The position numbers and the translations under genes were made by a program. From assembly GCA_905373835.1 (NCBI GenBank), contig CAJPUN010000003.1:62001-126000 (forward strand): a stretch of DNA of 64,000 nucleotides, written 5' to 3'. Below the pieces are notes generated by a model that worked only from the letters and a program-made list of their open reading frames with translations, did not search any database and was not told the DNA's origin. The DNA comes from Candidatus Saccharimonadota bacterium (GTDB taxonomy: Bacteria > Patescibacteriota > Saccharimonadia > Saccharimonadales > Saccharimonadaceae). Positions 9,022-17,380 of this stretch are shown here, piece by piece (positions within the stretch are counted from its first letter, which is position 1; each line of letters opens with the position of its first letter).

Positions 9022-9870
9022 ATGACAAGTAACACGACACATACTCTTGGCAGCACACCACCCATGCCGCGTCTCATCGACTCGCACTGCCACCTACACG
9101 ATAGCGAGTTCTACGACGATGCAGCGCGCGAGGCAGCCTATCAGCAGGCGGTTCAGGCCGGCATTGCCATGATCTGCGTCGGGACGGATGTGCGCAGCTC
9201 GCGTCAGGCAGTGCAGTTTGCCATGGCACACGACCACTGCTATGCAGCGGTGGGTATTCATCCCCATGATGCTGAGGCAGCGGGCGAGGCAGGCATTGCC
9301 GCCATCCGCGAGCTTCTCGCTGAGAAGCCACTCCGGCAGGGCCGGCCCGTCATCGTCGGGGTGGGGGAGATTGGCCTGGATTATTTTTATGACAATAGCG
9401 CCCGCCCAGCGCAGCAGCAGTGCCTCCAGGCGCAGCTGCAGCTCGCGGCGGAGTTCCAGCTGCCCGTTAGCTTCCACGTACGTGACGAGAAGCAAGCTCA
9501 TGGCGCGGTATGGCAGGACTTTTGGCCTATCTACGATGCCCAGCCAGTGCGCGGCGTTTTGCACAGCTTTACCGATACCCAAGCTCAGCTTGAGCAGGGC
9601 CGTGCTCGCGGCTTATATATTGGCGTCAATGGCATTAGCACCTTCACGAAGGACAGTGCTCAGCAGCAGCTCTACACCGATCTCCCACTCGATGCAATAC
9701 TGCTTGAGACCGATGCTCCCTTCTTGACTCCGATACCCTTCCGTGGTAGAATCAACCTACCGGCTTATGTGGAGGAGGTAGCCCGTGACCAAGCAGCCAA
9801 GAAGGGTTTGCCCATCGCACGCGTCGCCGCCACCACAACGGCAAATGTACAGAGGTTATTTGATATATGA
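9022..9870 (+). CDS. TatD-family metal-dependent hydrolase/DNase
   Basis: A 282-residue TIM-barrel hydrolase of the TatD family, whose members act as metal-dependent 3'-5' DNases or phosphoesterases. The metal-binding start is visible as LIDSHCHLHDSEF. The family motifs VGVGEIGLDYF, FHVRDE (His), GVLHSFTDT and LLETDAPFLTP follow in order. The start at 9022 has an AAAGGAG Shine-Dalgarno; a later Met at 9064 lies just before the conserved strand but has no such site. The stop TGA overlaps the next start by ATGA, so it is translationally coupled to two small conserved genes. The metG-tatD order is common in bacteria. Confidence 0.93.
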   Translation: MTSNTTHTLGSTPPMPRLIDSHCHLHDSEFYDDAAREAAYQQAVQAGIAMICVGTDVRSSRQAVQFAMAHDHCYAAVGIHPHDAEAAGEAGIAAIRELLAEKPLRQGRPVIVGVGEIGLDYFYDNSARPAQQQCLQAQLQLAAEFQLPVSFHVRDEKQAHGAVWQDFWPIYDAQPVRGVLHSFTDTQAQLEQGRARGLYIGVNGISTFTKDSAQQQLYTDLPLDAILLETDAPFLTPIPFRGRINLPAYVEEVARDQAAKKGLPIARVAATTTANVQRLFDI

Positions 9871-10472
9871 ATGAACTCCAAATAAATCACACGAAGAAAA
9901 ACGTAATCCCCGCTCCTGAGGGTAATTTTGGTGGCGAGACAGCGACAAAAGATTCATACGGTCAGCCAGGAATGCTTACGCTCAAGCAACTTCGCGAGCA
10001 AGAGCGGCTTGCTCGTGTGAAAGAGGAACTCATGCGGGTTGCGAAGGTGTATGATGGTGACCCAGATGACCTAACAGGTGAGAAAAAAGTTTCTCCCAAG
10101 GAAGCTTATTATCAGAATATCGAGTATGCAAAAGGTGTTACGAGCCTTGTGTTGAAGATGCGAGAGTATCTGCTTAAGAAGTATGGTAGCCAAGATGCGA
10201 GCAAGCTACTTGAAGAGAATAGTGGAATGACTGGTGTGGACAGCGTTCTCAAGAAATCTTCTTTCGCTGTTGGCGATGAGATTAATCTCAATCCTGATTT
10301 TTGGAACAAAAATCCTGACGACAAGAAAACTGACCAAGAAAATAGGAACAACGATGGCAATAACCCAGTAGTAGATATGTCGTCATATGCAGCCAGACGA
10401 GCACGTCGTGAAGCACCTGCACCTACTAACAGTTCTAGTAGCTATTACTACCCTGAGGAGCACGCTGCCTAG
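9867..10472 (+). CDS. Soluble protein of unknown function
   Basis: A 201-residue hydrophilic protein that I do not recognise. The middle (about residues 35-115) is rich in charged, probably helical sequence (LKQLREQERLARVKEELMRV). The C terminus is of low complexity, with Arg/Ala then Pro/Ser/Tyr (ending near SSSSYYYPEE), and is probably disordered. No signal peptide or membrane segment is present. Its start overlaps the tatD stop (ATGA) and its stop overlaps the GTG start of the next gene. It is therefore the middle member of a coupled tatD operon. Confidence 0.75.
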   Translation: MNELQINHTKKNVIPAPEGNFGGETATKDSYGQPGMLTLKQLREQERLARVKEELMRVAKVYDGDPDDLTGEKKVSPKEAYYQNIEYAKGVTSLVLKMREYLLKKYGSQDASKLLEENSGMTGVDSVLKKSSFAVGDEINLNPDFWNKNPDDKKTDQENRNNDGNNPVVDMSSYAARRARREAPAPTNSSSSYYYPEEHAA

Positions 10473-10909
10473 TGAGAAAGCCAAGCTCACTCCTTGGTAA
10501 AGCCTATGCGCTGCTGGCGGGCGATACCAGTGTTGGTAAGTCGAAGAAGCGGCCGTTTAAGCGCTATACTGAGCGCGAGCTTATCACGCTGGAGAGCGAG
10601 ATTGGAGCAGAGCTATTTGGCCCGGTAGAGAAGGGGCGGCACCGCGAGTTCTTTTGCTTAGACGAAAAAACCTGGATCTGGCACGAAGAGTGGACAGACG
10701 AGAAGCGCCATATCCAGACCAATACCATCCGCTACGAGATTAACGACCAAGGCATCCTCAAAGCACAAGAGGGTGCTCGCTACAGCTACCTGATCGGTGA
10801 TGAATTACGTAATTTTGTCATGGCGACGCGCCTCTATTATGAGCGGGTAGCGCGCGAGATTTACCGCGTTGACCCCAATACTGGCCAGCGTTTCGCCGAT
10901 CCGGACTAG
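10472..10909 (+). CDS. Small conserved-looking protein of unknown function
   Basis: A 145-residue soluble protein starting at a GTG that shares one base with the preceding TAG, a coupling signal. The sequence reads as a compact alpha/beta domain, with a Trp-rich strand FFCLDEKTWIWHEEW followed by IRYEINDQGILKAQ and a C-terminal helix with paired Tyr residues. No catalytic motif is seen. It ends 18 nt before the cysteine desulfurase gene, which has its own promoter. Presumably it works with the preceding hypothetical protein, but the role is unknown. Confidence 0.7.
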   Translation: MRKPSSLLGKAYALLAGDTSVGKSKKRPFKRYTERELITLESEIGAELFGPVEKGRHREFFCLDEKTWIWHEEWTDEKRHIQTNTIRYEINDQGILKAQEGARYSYLIGDELRNFVMATRLYYERVAREIYRVDPNTGQRFADPD

Positions 10910-10911
10910 AG

Positions 10912-10927
10912 TGCTATACTAATTGGA
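10912..10927 (+). promoter_or_regulatory. Extended -10 promoter of the cysteine desulfurase operon
   Basis: TGCTATACT (10912-10920) ends 8 nt before the GTG at 10928, which fits a leaderless transcript starting at GTG. It separates the nifS-like operon from the tatD operon. Confidence 0.65.
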
Positions 10928-12091
10928 GTGAAACCAGAGATGATATATTGCGACCACGCAGCGGCCACGCCGATGGATGACCGTGTTTTGGCAGCGATGC
11001 AGCCCTACTTTGCAGAGCAGTTTTTTAACCCGTCCAGTCCTTATGCGCCGGCAGTAGCGGTACGGCAGGCCTATCGCCAAGCAAAGCACCGCCTTGCGGT
11101 GACGCTTGGCGGCAAGCCAGATGAGATTATTATGACGGCTGGTGCAACAGAGTCGATTAACCTCATGTTTGCTGGCGTACACGGCCATGTGGTAACGGCA
11201 AATATTGAGCACCACGCCGTGTTAGCAACAGCGCACCAGCATGATGTGACAGTGGTAGCGGCTAACCCAAAGGGTGTGGTGACGCCCGAGGCGATTGCTG
11301 GGGCGATCCGCCCAGAGACGGTGCTGGTGAGTGTTGCCTTGGCTAATAATGAGCTGGGGACGATCCAGCCATTGCGGGCAATTGCCGCAGTGGTAGCCCG
11401 TGAGCGCCAGCGGCGGCTCGAAGCGGGTGAATCAACGCCACTCTACCTCCATAGTGATGCCTCGCAGGGAGCAGGCCAGCTTGATATTAATGTGGCGCGT
11501 CTTGGCGTGGATGCACTAACACTTAATGCGGGCAAGATATATGGTCCTAAGCAAGTTAGTCTCTTGTGGCTGGCTAGCCAAGTGCGGCTTGATCCGCTCA
11601 TCGTTGGCGGTGGGCAAGAGCGTGGCCTGCGCAGTGGAACAGAGAATGTGGCCGGTGCGGTCGGCTTTGCAACGGCGCTTGAATATGCCCAAGCACACCG
11701 CAAATCCGAGGCGCAGCGCCTTGAACGTCTACGCAACAGTATGCAGCGCACGCTATGTGAGCACATCCCCACGGCAGTTGTCTCGGGCGACGTGAAGCAT
11801 CGCTTGGCGGGGCATCTGCATATCTCGTTCCCGGGGGTAGATGCCGAGCGGCTCATTTTCTTACTTGAGCGCGATGGTGTGCTCGTGGCGACTGGCAGCG
11901 CTTGTGCGGCCAATAAGGGTTTGCGCAGCCATGTCCTCACCGCGATTGGCCTGCCGCCAGAGGTAGCCGACGGAAGTCTACGCATCAGCTTGGGGCGGCT
12001 CTCGACCGAGGAGAATTGCCAGCGCGCGGCGCAGTGCATCATTGCAGCAGTGCAGCATGAGCAGCAGCGGATGAGGGGGGCGCGGCGGTGA
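10928..12091 (+). CDS. Cysteine desulfurase (NifS/IscS family)
   Basis: A PLP-dependent enzyme that takes sulfur from cysteine as a persulfide, here probably for tRNA thiolation by MnmA two genes downstream. Visible motifs are YCDHAAATPMD at the start, GATESIN, the ANIEHHAV region, the LHSDASQGAGQ strand and the PLP-lysine context LNAGKIYGPKQVSLLW. The active-site cysteine loop is ATGSACAANKG near residue 325. Length (387) is normal. The GTG at 10928 fits the leaderless pattern; an in-frame ATG at 10940 is the alternative. No IscU-type scaffold is adjacent, which favours a tRNA-modification role. Confidence 0.92.
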   Translation: MKPEMIYCDHAAATPMDDRVLAAMQPYFAEQFFNPSSPYAPAVAVRQAYRQAKHRLAVTLGGKPDEIIMTAGATESINLMFAGVHGHVVTANIEHHAVLATAHQHDVTVVAANPKGVVTPEAIAGAIRPETVLVSVALANNELGTIQPLRAIAAVVARERQRRLEAGESTPLYLHSDASQGAGQLDINVARLGVDALTLNAGKIYGPKQVSLLWLASQVRLDPLIVGGGQERGLRSGTENVAGAVGFATALEYAQAHRKSEAQRLERLRNSMQRTLCEHIPTAVVSGDVKHRLAGHLHISFPGVDAERLIFLLERDGVLVATGSACAANKGLRSHVLTAIGLPPEVADGSLRISLGRLSTEENCQRAAQCIIAAVQHEQQRMRGARR

Positions 12092-12693
12092 AGTTATTAC
12101 GCTGGCTTGCTGGGATATTTATCGCCCTGATGCTTCTCGTGTGGCTTGGTGGGCGCTGGCTGACGCGCGACGACCTTGCCACGTGCCAAGCAGCCCCGAG
12201 TAGTGCTGAGCAGTGCCAGGCTGCTGATGCTATTGTGGCAGTGAGCGGTGGCGATACCCAAGCTCGCACCGCCGAAGCAATTCGCCTCTACCAAAATGGA
12301 TGGGCACGCTTCATCATTTTCTCAGGTGCTGCCGCCGATAAGACTGGCCCCAGCAATGCCGAGGCAATGCGCCGCCAAGCTGTGGCGGCTGGTGTGCCCG
12401 ACCGTGTCATCCTCACCGAGGAACTAAGCGAAACCACCCGCCAAAATGCCAAAAAAACTGGCCAGCTCCTCCGTCAAAAGAATATCGACTCCATCATCCT
12501 CGTCACCAGTGCCTACCACTCGCGCCGCGTTGCGCTGGAGTTTGGCCAGTATGTGCCGCATATTGCCATGCGCAGCCACCCTGTCGCCACCGACCGGCAG
12601 TGGTCAGACACCTGGTGGCTCACACCAAGTGGCTGGCAGCTGACGATCGAAGAGTTGGTGAAGATTGGCTGGTTTAAGGCGGTGCAATCATGA
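12088..12693 (+). CDS. YdcF/SanA-like DUF218 membrane-anchored protein
   Basis: A 201-residue protein with one N-terminal membrane segment (LLRWLAGIFIALMLLVWLGG), so the domain should be extracytoplasmic. The DUF218 (ElyC/SanA/YdcF) pattern is clear: ADAIVAVSGGD, then ARTAEAIRLYQNGWARFIIFSG, then ETTRQNAKKTGQLL, then IILVTSAYHSRRVALEF. Family members affect envelope integrity; the biochemical activity is unsettled. The GTG start overlaps the desulfurase stop and the stop overlaps the mnmA start (ATGA), so all three genes are coupled although the functions differ. Confidence 0.85.
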   Translation: MKLLRWLAGIFIALMLLVWLGGRWLTRDDLATCQAAPSSAEQCQAADAIVAVSGGDTQARTAEAIRLYQNGWARFIIFSGAAADKTGPSNAEAMRRQAVAAGVPDRVILTEELSETTRQNAKKTGQLLRQKNIDSIILVTSAYHSRRVALEFGQYVPHIAMRSHPVATDRQWSDTWWLTPSGWQLTIEELVKIGWFKAVQS

Positions 12694-13808
12694 CGCAGCG
12701 TGTCTTTGTCGGGATGAGTGGTGGAGTGGACAGCAGCCTCACCGCAGCGCTGCTGGTGGAGCAGGGCTACGACGTGGCCGGTGTGTATATGAAAAACTGG
12801 AGCCAAGACCTACCCGGCATGCAGTGTCCCTGGGCAGAAGACCTAGCTGATGCCAAGCGGGTCGCAGTGCAGCTGGGTATCGACTTTATCGTTTTTGATT
12901 TTGAGCACGACTACAAACACAAAGTGGTAGACTACATGCTGACCGAGTACCAAGCTGGGCGCACACCAAATCCCGACATTATGTGCAATCAAGAGATTAA
13001 GTTTCGGCTCTTTCTCGATACGGCGCGCGAGCGTGGGGCCGACCTCATCGCCACTGGCCATTATGCGCAGACCGGTGGCGCATGTGCAGAGGATGACAGC
13101 GCGGCGACTAGTCAAGAACATTCATTCCAGCCTGATCGCCTCTACCGCGCCACCGACGCAGCCAAAGACCAGACCTACTTCCTCTACCGCGTGACGAGTG
13201 ATGCACTCCAACATACACTCTTTCCGCTTGGTGGTTATACCAAGCAGCAGGTGCGGCGCATGGCCAGTGAGCGTGGCCTCTGGACGGCGCGCAAGCAGGA
13301 GTCGATGGGAGTGTGCTTCGTTGGCAACGTTGGTATGCGAGACTTCCTCAGCCAGTATATATCCACTCGTCCGGGCGATATTATCGACAAGCAAACAGGG
13401 GTGGTGCTGGGCCGGCACGATGGCGCAATCTTTTACACCCTGGGCCAGCGCCATGGGCTGGATGTCGGTGGTGGTTTACCCTATTACGTCGTCGGTAAGG
13501 ATATGGCAGCAAATGTGGTGTATGTGAGCCGCAATATGAATGACGAAGCGATGTGGCGCCATGATGTGCTGGTGGGCAATCTGCATTGGATTCACGGTGC
13601 ACCAGCGGCAGATGACCAGCTGACCGTCCGCCTACGCCACCGTGGCCAGCTGAGGCCATGCACGCTACAGTATGACTCAGCCCAGGCTCAAGCCACTCTC
13701 CACCTGAGCGACCCTGAGCGGGCTGTGGCAGCCGGCCAGTCAGCCGTGATCTACCGCGGGGCAGAGTGCCTTGGCGGGGGGATTGTCGTCGATCCCATGG
13801 CTTTATAG
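12690..13808 (+). CDS. mnmA: tRNA 2-thiouridine(34) synthase MnmA
   Basis: MnmA thiolates U34 of tRNAs for Lys, Glu and Gln using persulfide sulfur. The PP-loop ATP site is FVGMSGGVDSSLTA at the N terminus. The first catalytic cysteine lies in TPNPDIMCNQEIKF. The second lies in ESMGVCFVGN. The IGQRHGL-like strand is present as LGQRHGLDVGG. Length (372) is normal. It is the last gene of the desulfurase-YdcF-mnmA operon, so sulfur donor and acceptor are encoded together. No terminator was obvious after its TAG. Confidence 0.95.
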   Translation: MTQRVFVGMSGGVDSSLTAALLVEQGYDVAGVYMKNWSQDLPGMQCPWAEDLADAKRVAVQLGIDFIVFDFEHDYKHKVVDYMLTEYQAGRTPNPDIMCNQEIKFRLFLDTARERGADLIATGHYAQTGGACAEDDSAATSQEHSFQPDRLYRATDAAKDQTYFLYRVTSDALQHTLFPLGGYTKQQVRRMASERGLWTARKQESMGVCFVGNVGMRDFLSQYISTRPGDIIDKQTGVVLGRHDGAIFYTLGQRHGLDVGGGLPYYVVGKDMAANVVYVSRNMNDEAMWRHDVLVGNLHWIHGAPAADDQLTVRLRHRGQLRPCTLQYDSAQAQATLHLSDPERAVAAGQSAVIYRGAECLGGGIVVDPMAL

Positions 13809-14038
13809 CTGTTTTTGTATTAGCAATGAGTGAAAACAGAGAGGCTATTCTGCATTCTGCAAGGCATATATACCCGATCACTAGGTGCTGTTCCGGAAAC
13901 GACAGCCGAGATTAATGCGCAAGAGGGTATGACCGCAACTGAGAATAGTACATCGCAACCTCAGTAGCAAGTCTGTTGACAACCCAAACGACAGTTTCGT
14001 ATACTGACACTTATAGACAACCATAAGGGGGGATTATT

Positions 14039-15145
14039 ATGAGGGTAAAACACATTCACTCTCGGATGAGAGTTATTGCCGCGGCGGCAGTCGTCGTTGG
14101 TGGCGTTGGGCTTGTGGGGCCGCAGCTTGTGGCGCATCAGGCGTATGCTGATGCTGACACTACCGCACCAGTCTTTACGCCAGCCAAGCCAGAGAAGCTC
14201 GTGGCGCGAGCGGGTCGCTCAATTGCCGATGCGGTGCGTACTGTGGCAGCGAATGATGGGGCAGACGGAACAGGTGTTAATAGTGATGGCGTGGTTATCG
14301 ACGCAAAAAACCTTGACCTTGCAAACCCAAAACCAGGCATATATACAATCACCTACCGTGCGGTCGATAATGCCAATAATAAAGCAGAGGTAACGCGCGA
14401 AGTAGAAATCACAACTACTGAAAAGCTCGAAGCGAAGCTAGCTGAGCCGATGGTGTTAGATGGCTACAGTCCACACACCAGGGCGGAGGCAATATCCAAG
14501 CAGGTGATTGCCCGTGCCGTGGTGGCTGATGAGACATCTCCTCAGGCTGTGATCGACAAAGCATTGCAAGAGCTCCAGCAAGCAATCGATGATCTCCGCG
14601 TTGACCATACCGACTACGACAAAGCTAAGCAAGAGCTTGCTGCTGCGCCAGCCTATGTGGCAGCAGACAAGGACGTTGCTGCAGCAGCGACAGAGGCAGA
14701 TCGCCTGGCAAATCTCAAAGCAACCACGACGTCAGAGCTTACCAAAGCGACGAAGGCGCTCACCACTGCTATAGCTACAGCTATCCAGGAGGATCAAGCA
14801 CGCCAAAAGACAGCCGCGCAAGCCGTTGATGCACTCGAAGCTAAGCCGGATCTTGCACTGCTTGCAACGACCCAGTCAGTGGTCAATACTGTCAAAGACG
14901 ATGCAGTCAAGGTGGCACTGCAGCGACGGGTTGACGCAATCCGCACTGCGCTGCAACCACAACAACCACAGCAAGCTGCCACCACACCCAAGACGGCAGC
15001 CCACACGCCCAAGCAGACGCATTCTGTAGCAGCTGCGCTTGCCGACACGGGTGCCAACCTCTGGCTCCTTGGTGGAGCGGGTGTTGCTCTTGTTGGCGGG
15101 GCGGTTGGCCTGTGGCGTTATCGCAACAAGTTGTTCAAGCGTTAG
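14039..15145 (+). CDS. Secreted, probably sortase-anchored surface protein
   Basis: A 368-residue exported protein. A signal peptide with basic n-region and Ala/Val/Gly-rich core ends near AYADA (residue 39). Residues 43-128 look like a bacterial Ig-like domain (NPKPGIYTITYRAVDNANN). Residues 130-310 are Ala/Lys-rich helical repeats resembling FIVAR-type modules. The C terminus has LADTG (334-338), a Gly/Val-rich hydrophobic stretch and a basic tail ending KLFKR, the layout of a sorting signal. LAXTG is the motif class E sortases use in Actinobacteria, the usual hosts of these epibionts. The gene is monocistronic and followed by a strong terminator. A host-contact role is inferred. Confidence 0.85.
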   Translation: MRVKHIHSRMRVIAAAAVVVGGVGLVGPQLVAHQAYADADTTAPVFTPAKPEKLVARAGRSIADAVRTVAANDGADGTGVNSDGVVIDAKNLDLANPKPGIYTITYRAVDNANNKAEVTREVEITTTEKLEAKLAEPMVLDGYSPHTRAEAISKQVIARAVVADETSPQAVIDKALQELQQAIDDLRVDHTDYDKAKQELAAAPAYVAADKDVAAAATEADRLANLKATTTSELTKATKALTTAIATAIQEDQARQKTAAQAVDALEAKPDLALLATTQSVVNTVKDDAVKVALQRRVDAIRTALQPQQPQQAATTPKTAAHTPKQTHSVAAALADTGANLWLLGGAGVALVGGAVGLWRYRNKLFKR

Positions 15146-15160
15146 CAGTAGTATAACACC

Positions 15161-15192
15161 GCAAAAATCGGCTCGGATGAGTCGATTTTTGT
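15161..15192 (+). terminator. Rho-independent terminator after the surface protein gene
   Basis: The stem AAAAATCGGCTC / GAGTCGATTTTT with a GGAT loop is followed by T-rich sequence. It lies 16 nt after the stop codon. Confidence 0.85.
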
Positions 15193-15371
15193 ATGGAGGC
15201 ATCCGCATTGACGATACTCTTTTTGCGATGCGAAAAACTTCTCAACGCCATTACGCTACACGTGCTCGGGAATAGCCTAAGAAGTGATACTCGGTGTGAT
15301 GATGAGGTCGCGCCAAAACGTGATGAGGTAAGCGTGGAATACCACCAAAGATGCACGAGGTAGTGTGTCCG

Positions 15372-15387
15372 TGCTATAATACCCCCT
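15372..15387 (+). promoter_or_regulatory. Extended -10 promoter of alaS, predicted leaderless
   Basis: TGCTATAAT (15372-15380) ends 8 nt before the alaS ATG. From the TGC through the ATG it matches the metG promoter except for one extra C. Confidence 0.75.
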
Positions 15388-17271
15388 ATGAATGCTCAAG
15401 ATATCCGCAACAAATACCTCGAATTTTATGCCAAGCAGCAGCACGCCATTATCAAGCGGGCCCCGCTCATCCTAACCGATGACCCGACGACACTCTTTAC
15501 TGGTGCGGGCATGCAGCCGATGATCCCATATCTGCTGGGTGAGACACACCCACAGGGCAAGCGCATCGCCGACTCGCAGACGTGCTTGCGTGCTCAAGAC
15601 ATTGACGATATTGGCGACAATCGCCACACTACCTTCTTTGAGATGCTCGGTAACTGGAGCCTGGGTGACTACTTTAAGAAAGAGCAAATTACCTGGATGT
15701 GGACATTCCTCACCGAGGAGGTGGGGCTTGACCCAAATCGCCTGTATGTAACGTGTTTCATTGGTGCGCCCGAGTACAATATTGCCAAAGACACCGAAGC
15801 AGCCGAGCTGTGGCGGCAGAAATTTGCCGAAAAGGGGATCGAAGCGAAAAGTGCCGACATTGGCAGCGAAGAGCGCGGCGCAGCCCGTGGCATCCAGCCA
15901 GGTGAGCGCATCTTCTACTACGACGGCAGCAAAAACTGGTGGAGCCGCAACGGTGGGCCCGAGACCACGCCGGTCGGTGACCCATGCGGGCCCGATAGCG
16001 AGATGTTTTATGAGTTTGATTTCATCGAGCACGACCCGAAGTTTGGTGAGCACTGCCACCCTAACTGTGACTGCGGACGCTTTATGGAGATCGGCAACAA
16101 CGTCTTTATGGCATACAAGAAGGTAGCCGAGGGACAGTTTGTTCCACTAGATAAGCCGAATATCGACCACGGCTCTGGCCTGGAGCGCATTGCGGCTGCG
16201 GCCAATAACGACCCTGATGTCTTTAAGATTAGCCTGATGTGGCCCATCATCAGCAAGCTCGAGCAGCTCAGCGGCAAGAGCTATGCCTCGCACACCGAGA
16301 GTATGCGGGTGATTGCCGACCACCTGCGAGCGGCCACCTTTATGGCGGTCGATGGCTGTGTCCCAAGCAACAAGGAGCAGGGCTATGTGATGCGCCGCCT
16401 CTTGCGCCGGGCGATTCGCTACAGCTTCGACCTTGGCATTGAGCAGAACTTCCTCGAGGCAGTGGTGCCGGTGATTGCCGACCTATACGAGGCAGACTTC
16501 CCAGAGGTCAAAGCAGCGCGCGAACAGATTATCGCCGTGCTCGCCAAGGAAGAAAAAGCCTTCCGGCAGACGCTGCGCAAGGGCCTCAAACAGATGCAGC
16601 AGTATGTGGCAGATGGCCTGACTGGCGTGGAGCTATTTACGCTATATGATACCTTTGGCTTCCCAGTAGAGCTTAGTACGGAGGAGGCATACAAGCAAGG
16701 GATTGCGCTCTCTGAAGACTGGCGGGCAGAATTTGACGCCAAAATGGCCGAGCAGCGCCAGCGCTCCAAGACGGCACGCAAGGGGCAGTTTAGTGGTGGG
16801 CTAGAGGGTCACGACCCAATTCATCTCAAGTACCACACAGCAACGCACTTGCTCGGGGCAGCGCTACGCACGGTGCTCAAGGCACCAGATTTACAGCAGC
16901 ATGGGAGCAACATCACCGCTCAGCGCCTGCGCTTCGACTTCAATCACGATAAGCTCACCCCGGAGGAAAAGCAAGCGGTAGAAGACCAAGTTAATGCTTG
17001 GATCGAGGCGGATTTGCCCGTGAGCTTTGCCGTGTACCCAACCGACGAAGCACTGAAGCTTGGTGCAATCGGTGCCTTTGGCGAGCGCTACGGCGACACC
17101 GTCAAGGTCTATTCCATCGGCGAAGGTGATGAGCGCGTGAGCTTCGAAGTTTGTGGGGGGCCGCACGTTGAGCACACTGGCGTCTTGGCCGAAGACGGTA
17201 AGCGGTTCAAAATTACCAAGGAAGAGTCGAGCTCAGCCGGTATCCGCCGGATCAAGGCAGTTTTGCGGTAA
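15388..17271 (+). CDS. alaS: Alanyl-tRNA synthetase, compact form
   Basis: This charges tRNA-Ala. The class II catalytic domain is at the N terminus (EFYAKQQHAIIKRAPL, TLFTGAGMQPMIPYL, GNWSLGDYFKKE, DHGSGLERI). The editing centre is present as HTATH near residue 488 and CGGPHVEHTG near residue 590. The protein has 627 residues against about 875 usually. It ends at SSSAGIRRIKAVLR, where the editing domain ends, so the C-Ala domain is missing. The helical domain also runs straight into HTATH, with the usual beta-barrel of about 80 residues absent. No frameshift is visible, so this looks like a streamlined enzyme rather than a broken one. It is monocistronic with a leaderless promoter. Confidence 0.95.
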   Translation: MNAQDIRNKYLEFYAKQQHAIIKRAPLILTDDPTTLFTGAGMQPMIPYLLGETHPQGKRIADSQTCLRAQDIDDIGDNRHTTFFEMLGNWSLGDYFKKEQITWMWTFLTEEVGLDPNRLYVTCFIGAPEYNIAKDTEAAELWRQKFAEKGIEAKSADIGSEERGAARGIQPGERIFYYDGSKNWWSRNGGPETTPVGDPCGPDSEMFYEFDFIEHDPKFGEHCHPNCDCGRFMEIGNNVFMAYKKVAEGQFVPLDKPNIDHGSGLERIAAAANNDPDVFKISLMWPIISKLEQLSGKSYASHTESMRVIADHLRAATFMAVDGCVPSNKEQGYVMRRLLRRAIRYSFDLGIEQNFLEAVVPVIADLYEADFPEVKAAREQIIAVLAKEEKAFRQTLRKGLKQMQQYVADGLTGVELFTLYDTFGFPVELSTEEAYKQGIALSEDWRAEFDAKMAEQRQRSKTARKGQFSGGLEGHDPIHLKYHTATHLLGAALRTVLKAPDLQQHGSNITAQRLRFDFNHDKLTPEEKQAVEDQVNAWIEADLPVSFAVYPTDEALKLGAIGAFGERYGDTVKVYSIGEGDERVSFEVCGGPHVEHTGVLAEDGKRFKITKEESSSAGIRRIKAVLR

Positions 17272-17299
17272 CGCTAGCAAGTAACAGGAATAAACAATA

Positions 17300-17334
17300 C
17301 AACACCAGTAATATAGTTGCTGGTGTTATATTTG
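17300..17334 (+). terminator. Terminator hairpin after alaS
   Basis: AACACCAG and CTGGTGTT pair around an 11-nt loop, followed by ATATTTG. It sits about 30 nt after the stop. The T-run is imperfect. Confidence 0.55.
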
Positions 17335-17380
17335 TTGGTGCTAATAATACCTGCAAGCAAACAGAGGAGAGACAGCGATC

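Noticed and set aside
9867..12693. Possible UGA recoding, as in some other CPR lineages.
   Set aside because: UGA ends tatD, the desulfurase and YdcF-like genes in coupled overlaps, and no gene needs UGA read as sense.
13826..13915. A 29-codon frame (MSENREAILHSARHIY...) resembling the first helix of a TetR-family regulator.
   Set aside because: It stops after 29 codons, has no ribosome site and no further TetR sequence in any frame. The match is too short to call a remnant.
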